The notes beneath the pieces were generated by a model. That model searched no databases. It had not been told where the DNA came from and saw nothing but the letters and a program-made list of their open reading frames with translations. Positions 59,817 to 64,000 of a stretch of DNA of 64,000 bases are shown in pieces. The translations under genes and the position numbers were made by a program. Source of the stretch: Arthrobacter sp. CAU 1506 (GTDB lineage Bacteria > Actinomycetota > Actinomycetes > Actinomycetales > Micrococcaceae); NCBI RefSeq assembly GCF_005047635.1, contig NZ_SUKC01000016.1, positions 37,109-101,108 on the forward strand, written 5' to 3'. Position 1 is the first letter of the stretch. The number at the start of each line of letters is the position of its first letter.

Positions 59817-62800
59817 ATTCACGCCGAGCATTCCCGAACTGCTTCACCCGTGGCTGGCAGCCCAGCGCTGGTTCCCGGCCAAGGGCCAGGACTCCGTGCT
59901 GCACCGGCTGGGCGGCATTCGGCTTCAGGACCCCGCCGGCGAGGTGGGGCTGGAGGTGCACATCGTGGCAGTGCACACCGCCAACGCCGTCCACGTGGTC
60001 AACGTGCCGCTGAGCTACCGACGGGAGCCGTTGGCCGGCGGGGACGCGGCGCTGGTGGGGCGTGCACAGCAGGAGTCCCAAGAGGCTGGCGGCGGCGCCG
60101 GCGGCCAGGCTGCGGCCTGGACCGGCGAAGGCAATGGCGGCACGGACAGCGGCAGCGGGGAGCGTTGGATTTACGACGGCGCGCACGACCCGGTGTTCGT
60201 CGCAGCCTGGCTGGAACTGATGCGGCGGCAGGCGGTGACCGGTGACGGGCATACCCGCGGCCATGCTGGAGCCGGGTTCGACACCTGGCCGGAGTTCTCC
60301 ACCGGGTTACAGGCCTCGGTGCTGTTGGGCGAGCAGTCCAATACCTCGGTGGTGGTTCAGTCCGACCACGGGCCGCTGATCGTGAAGTTCTTCCGGGTCC
60401 TGGAAGCCGGCGCCAACCCGGACGTGGAAGTTGGCGTGCTGCTCACCAACGCCGGTTGCCGCGAAGTGCCGGCCACCTACGGATGGGTCACCGGCGGCTG
60501 GCTCACCCCCGGCCAGAACGACGACGGCAGCGACCGTCTCTGGGACACCGGCCACCTGAGCGTGCTGCGGGAATTCCTTCCGGACAGCCAGGATGCGTGG
60601 CGCACCGCGTCCGGCTCGGCGCTGGACGGCACGGACTTCAGCTCACAGGCGCACCAGCTGGGTGCCGTCACCGGACGGATCCACCGCAGCCTGCGCGATG
60701 CGGCCGGAAGCCATCAGGCGGATGCCGCTCAGATCAGCGCGTTCAAGGCCGCGCTGGCCGAACGGATCCGCTGGGGCTGGGCGCAGGCCGGGGCCTCGGT
60801 GGGGCCGCTGGACGAGGCGGTGCAGGAACTGCTGGACCGGCTGGACCAGGTGACCGAGCTGCCCGAGTTGCAGCGGATCCACGGCGACTATCACCTGGGC
60901 CAAGTGCTGGACTCCGCGCAACGCGGCTGGGTGGTGCTGGACTTCGAGGGCGAACCGCTTCGGCCGATGGGCGAGCGCGGCACGGAAGACGTGCCGCTGC
61001 GCGATGTGGTCGGCATGCTGCGATCCTTCGACTACGCCGCCGGAGTAGCCCGGCTGGCCGGGCCCGACGATTCGGCAGAAGCCACCGCCGACGAGTGGGC
61101 CGCACAGGCCAGCACCGCCTTCCTGGACGGGTACCGCGAAGAGACCGGCGACCCGGTGGACACCTCGTCCACCCTGTATCTGGCCCTGCTGCTGGATAAA
61201 GCGCTCTACGAAGTGGTCTACGAACAGCGCAATCGTCCGCGCTGGGTCAAGGTGCCGGTCCGCGGTGTCCGCGAGGCGTTGGCTCCGCTGACCAGGGCGG
61301 GCAATGAAGCCGCCGGCAGCCGGGACATGGCTGCCGCCGGGGTCGGTGCCGCCGGCGCTGCAGCGGGCAATGGTCATGCTGCGGCCGCCGCGCCAGTCCG
61401 GCCCACCGCGGAGGAGGCGTCCGCGCCGCCGGTGGCATCGCCGTCGTCGGGTCACCGATCCGGCACCCCGGTGCACGTCGACGCGGAGGTGCTCTCCGCC
61501 GTCGCGCACGGCGCCTACCACCAGCCGCACGCGGTCCTCGGCGCGCACCTGGACGACCACGGGCACGTGACCGTCCGGACGCGGCGTCCGCTGGCCGAAT
61601 CCGTCACCGTTCTCACGCCCTCGCTTCGGGTGCCGATGGAGCACGAACACGAAGGCATCTGGGTGGCGGTCTTCCCCGCGGACGACCCCGGACACGTCCC
61701 GGATTACCGCCTTGAAGTGGTGTACGACGGCGGCGCCCCCAACATCGCCGACGACCCGTACCACTACCTGCCGAGCCTGGGCGAAATCGACCTGCACCTG
61801 ATCGGCGAGGGCCGGCACGAGACGCTGTGGACCGCGCTGGGTTCCCACGTGCGGCGCTACAACTCCGCGCTGGGCGACACCTCCGGCGCCAGCTTTGCTG
61901 TCTGGGCGCCGAATGCGCGCGCCGTCCGGGTCAAGGGCGACTTCAACCACTGGGACGGATCCCGCCACGCGATGCGTTCGATGGGCGGGTCCGGCGTGTG
62001 GGAACTGTTCATTCCCGGGGTGGAAGCCGGCGCCGTGTATAAGTACGAGCTGCTCGGCCAGGACGGCCAGTGGCGCGAAAAGGCCGACCCGATGGCCCGC
62101 TGGACCGAGGTCCCGCCGCTGACCGGCTCGCGAGTGGTCGAGTCACATTACCGCTTTGGCGACCAGGAGTGGCTGGAACGCCGGTCCGTCCGTGACCCGC
62201 ACAACGGGCCGATGAGTGTCTACGAAGTGCACCTGGGCTCCTGGCGGCTGGGCCTGGACTACCGGCAACTGGCCGAGCAGTTGGCCGAATACGTCAGCTG
62301 GCAGGGGTTTACCCACGTGGAGTTCATGCCGGTGGCCGAGCATCCGTTTGGCGGATCGTGGGGCTACCAGGTGACCTCCTACTACGCGCCGACCTCGCGT
62401 TTCGGGCATCCGGACGACTTCAAGTACCTGGTGGACAAACTGCACCAGGCCGGCATTGGCGTGATCCTGGACTGGGTGCCCGCGCACTTCCCCAAGGACG
62501 AGTGGGCGCTGGCCCGCTTTGACGGCCAGCCGCTGTACGAGCACGGCGACCCGCGGTTGGGCGAGCACCCGGACTGGGGCACGCTGATCTTCGACTTCGG
62601 CCGCCGCGAGGTGCGCAACTTCCTGGTGGCCAACGCGCTGTACTGGCTGGAGGAGTTCCACATTGACGGGCTCCGGGTGGATGCGGTGGCATCGATGCTC
62701 TACCGCGACTATTCCCGCAAGGAGGGGGAATGGTTCCCGAACGTCCACGGCGGCCGCGAGAACCTGGAAGCCATCTCCTTCCTGCAGGAAGTCAACGCCA

Positions 62801-63672
62801 CTGCGTACAAGCGAGTGCCCGGGATCGTCACCATCGCGGAAGAGTCCACAGCGTTCGACGGCGTGACCCGGCCGACCAGCGCCGGCGGCCTCGGGTTCGG
62901 GCTGAAGTGGAACATGGGCTGGATGCACGACACGCTCGAGTACATGGCCGAGGACCCGGTCAACCGGATGTATCACCACGGCAAGGCCACGTTCTCGATG
63001 GTCTACGCCTACACGGAGAACTTCCTGCTGCCGATCAGCCACGACGAGGTCGTGCACGGCAAGGGATCCATGCTGCGCAAGATGCCCGGAGACCGCTGGC
63101 AGCAACTGGCCAACCTGCGCGCCTATCTGGCGTTCCAGTGGGCGCATCCGGGTAAGCAGTTGATTTTCATGGGCACCGAATTCGGCCAGGAGTCCGAATG
63201 GTCTGAACAACACGGACTGGACTGGTGGCTCTCCGAAAACGTTCCGCACAAGGGACTGCAGCGGCTGGTCCGCAACCTCAACGGGATCTACCGCTCCACG
63301 CCGGCCCTCTATGAGCGGGACAATGAGCCGGCCGGCTTCCAATGGATTGATGAGAACGACGGCGTGCACAACACGCTGTCCTTCATCCGCTGGGACCACC
63401 AGGGCAATCCGCTGGTTTGCGTGGCCAACTTTGCCGGCGCCCCGCATGAAGGGTTCCGGCTCGGCCTGCCGTGGGCGGGGGACTGGGACGAGACCCTGAA
63501 TACCGATGCCGCCGAATACGGCGGATCCGGGGTCGGCAACCTCGGAGTTGTCACGGCAGAAGAAGGCGGCTGGAAGGACAGTCCTGCCTCGGCCATACTG
63601 CGGGTTCCCCCGCTGGGCGTCATGTACTTGAAGCCCTCGGCCGGTCCCTCTGCCCGGATGTCGGAAGGGTGA
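59809..63672 (+). CDS. Fused maltokinase and 1,4-alpha-glucan branching enzyme (Mak-GlgB)
   Basis: 1,287 residues carrying two enzymes. Residues 1 to about 490 are maltokinase ([26 protein letters not shown]; catalytic Asp in [12 protein letters not shown]; metal Asp in [12 protein letters not shown]), making maltose-1-phosphate from maltose. An Ala/Pro-rich linker covers about 497-553. GlgB follows from about 554: [16 protein letters not shown]48 ([22 protein letters not shown]), GH13 with [19 protein letters not shown], nucleophile in [12 protein letters not shown], Glu in TIAEESTAF and Asp in [14 protein letters not shown]. No internal stop or ribosome site splits them. The eight-base overlap with treS implies coupling. 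Confidence 0.95.
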   Translation: MPKFTPSIPELLHPWLAAQRWFPAKGQDSVLHRLGGIRLQDPAGEVGLEVHIVAVHTANAVHVVNVPLSYRREPLAGGDAALVGRAQQESQEAGGGAGGQAAAWTGEGNGGTDSGSGERWIYDGAHDPVFVAAWLELMRRQAVTGDGHTRGHAGAGFDTWPEFSTGLQASVLLGEQSNTSVVVQSDHGPLIVKFFRVLEAGANPDVEVGVLLTNAGCREVPATYGWVTGGWLTPGQNDDGSDRLWDTGHLSVLREFLPDSQDAWRTASGSALDGTDFSSQAHQLGAVTGRIHRSLRDAAGSHQADAAQISAFKAALAERIRWGWAQAGASVGPLDEAVQELLDRLDQVTELPELQRIHGDYHLGQVLDSAQRGWVVLDFEGEPLRPMGERGTEDVPLRDVVGMLRSFDYAAGVARLAGPDDSAEATADEWAAQASTAFLDGYREETGDPVDTSSTLYLALLLDKALYEVVYEQRNRPRWVKVPVRGVREALAPLTRAGNEAAGSRDMAAAGVGAAGAAAGNGHAAAAAPVRPTAEEASAPPVASPSSGHRSGTPVHVDAEVLSAVAHGAYHQPHAVLGAHLDDHGHVTVRTRRPLAESVTVLTPSLRVPMEHEHEGIWVAVFPADDPGHVPDYRLEVVYDGGAPNIADDPYHYLPSLGEIDLHLIGEGRHETLWTALGSHVRRYNSALGDTSGASFAVWAPNARAVRVKGDFNHWDGSRHAMRSMGGSGVWELFIPGVEAGAVYKYELLGQDGQWREKADPMARWTEVPPLTGSRVVESHYRFGDQEWLERRSVRDPHNGPMSVYEVHLGSWRLGLDYRQLAEQLAEYVSWQGFTHVEFMPVAEHPFGGSWGYQVTSYYAPTSRFGHPDDFKYLVDKLHQAGIGVILDWVPAHFPKDEWALARFDGQPLYEHGDPRLGEHPDWGTLIFDFGRREVRNFLVANALYWLEEFHIDGLRVDAVASMLYRDYSRKEGEWFPNVHGGRENLEAISFLQEVNATAYKRVPGIVTIAEESTAFDGVTRPTSAGGLGFGLKWNMGWMHDTLEYMAEDPVNRMYHHGKATFSMVYAYTENFLLPISHDEVVHGKGSMLRKMPGDRWQQLANLRAYLAFQWAHPGKQLIFMGTEFGQESEWSEQHGLDWWLSENVPHKGLQRLVRNLNGIYRSTPALYERDNEPAGFQWIDENDGVHNTLSFIRWDHQGNPLVCVANFAGAPHEGFRLGLPWAGDWDETLNTDAAEYGGSGVGNLGVVTAEEGGWKDSPASAILRVPPLGVMYLKPSAGPSARMSEG

Positions 63673-63684
63673 ACAGCAGCGGAA

Positions 63685-63713
63685 TTTACTTCCCGGCCGA
63701 GCGGTGCTAGAGT
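63685..63713 (+). promoter_or_regulatory. Upstream rRNA operon promoter candidate
   Basis: TTTACT (63685-63690), a 17-bp spacer, then TAGAGT (63708-63713) followed by TTATAT. It fits a sigma-70-type promoter in the leader of an rRNA operon, 13 bp after mak-glgB. Confidence 0.55.
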
Positions 63714-63794
63714 TTATATCCGCGCAGGGCGGTGAAGCTGCCAGCGCGAAGCCGACCGGAGGCCTTGGCCGCCGGAAGGAACCGGCCGGACAGT

Positions 63795-63823
63795 TTGACA
63801 AAGACTGAAGGCGCGGGTAAGTT
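63795..63823 (+). promoter_or_regulatory. Main rRNA operon promoter
   Basis: A perfect -35 TTGACA (63795-63800), an exact 17-bp spacer and -10 TAAGTT (63818-63823). This is the strongest consensus promoter in the window and lies where an rrn promoter is expected. Confidence 0.85.
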
Positions 63824-64000
63824 AGAAAAGTTGCTCCGGAGCGATGGAGGGCCTGTGAGGGTCGTCCGGGTGCCGGGTGCTCCTGTTGTTTGAGAACTCA
63901 ATAGTGTGCCAAGTTTGTTGATACCAATTATTTATTGGTTGAAGTGCCGTGGCGTGCCGCCCCTGTGGTGTGTCGCGGTTTTTATCAGCCTGGTTTGAAT
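63824..64000 (+). other. Leader of an rRNA operon (16S gene starts beyond the window)
   Basis: Contains the TTGTTTGAGAACTCAATAGTG sequence (63887-63907) found just before 16S rRNA genes in Arthrobacter-like bacteria, comparable to an antitermination/processing boxA region. A hairpin (ACCAAT 63923-63928 with ATTGGT 63934-63939) follows. The 16S 5' end itself (GAGTTTGATC region) is not present, so the gene begins after base 64000. Confidence 0.8.

Overview
The window is chromosomal DNA of a high-GC actinobacterium, most likely Arthrobacter or a close relative in the Micrococcaceae. This rests on recognised protein families and gene order, not on a database search. Supporting signs are GTP-type PEP carboxykinase, the proteasome activator Bpa, SenX3-RegX3-PhoU, the lpqE-carD-ispDF-cysS-rlmB order (also known from mycobacteria), the GlgE alpha-glucan pathway, and an rRNA leader of the Arthrobacter type at the right edge. 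No CRISPR array, insertion sequence, integrase or prophage was seen. It is mostly core chromosome.

Layout. 0-6 kb: pckG (5' end cut off by the window), hmp with its regulator nsrR, and manB coupled to an unknown gene. 6-17 kb: a RecQ helicase with a phosphoribosyltransferase-like tail, a DUF2252 protein, a LURP-one-like protein with a tiny upstream ORF, a Rox-like FAD monooxygenase, tRNA-Ser(GCU), a prolyl-oligopeptidase-type peptidase and an orphan FAD/NAD(P) protein. 17-32 kb: a 1,470-residue secreted 5'-nucleotidase/nuclease, a septum-formation lipoprotein, tRNA-Ser(UGA), a quinone reductase, cstA-ybdD, bpa with a small partner, a rifampicin-phosphotransferase-like enzyme, an arginase-family protein, PaiB, a VOC protein and tRNA-Thr(CGU). 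32-42 kb: a TAP-type hydrolase, holB-tmk, a cystathionine gamma-synthase-like enzyme, a DUF2516 protein, a methyltransferase, gpmA, and phoU divergent from senX3-regX3. 42-50 kb: an LpqE-like lipoprotein, carD, fused ispDF, cysS, rlmB and glgX. 50-53 kb: a four-gene envelope operon (YihY, a Pro/Ala-rich protein, a holin-like protein, DUF3618). 53-64 kb: glgP divergent from glgE-treS-[mak-glgB], then tandem rrn promoters and the 16S leader.

How genes work together. TreS makes maltose from trehalose, the maltokinase half of the 1,287-residue fusion phosphorylates it, GlgE polymerises the maltose-1-phosphate, and the GlgB half branches the chain. GlgP and GlgX degrade it. CstA-YbdD (pyruvate uptake) and PckG fit carbon-scarcity physiology. 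SenX3-RegX3 and PhoU share an intergenic region with a clear PHO box. A weaker match lies upstream of the secreted nucleotidase/nuclease, suggesting that extracellular nucleic acid is used as a phosphate source.

Two features recur across the window. First, about fifteen genes have a TANNNT-like hexamer ending only 6-8 nt before the start codon, the layout expected for leaderless mRNAs. Second, fusion proteins are frequent (Mak-GlgB, IspDF, RecQ-PRTase, 5'-nucleotidase-nuclease), and short tandem repeats including the stop codon lie at the 3' ends of two genes.
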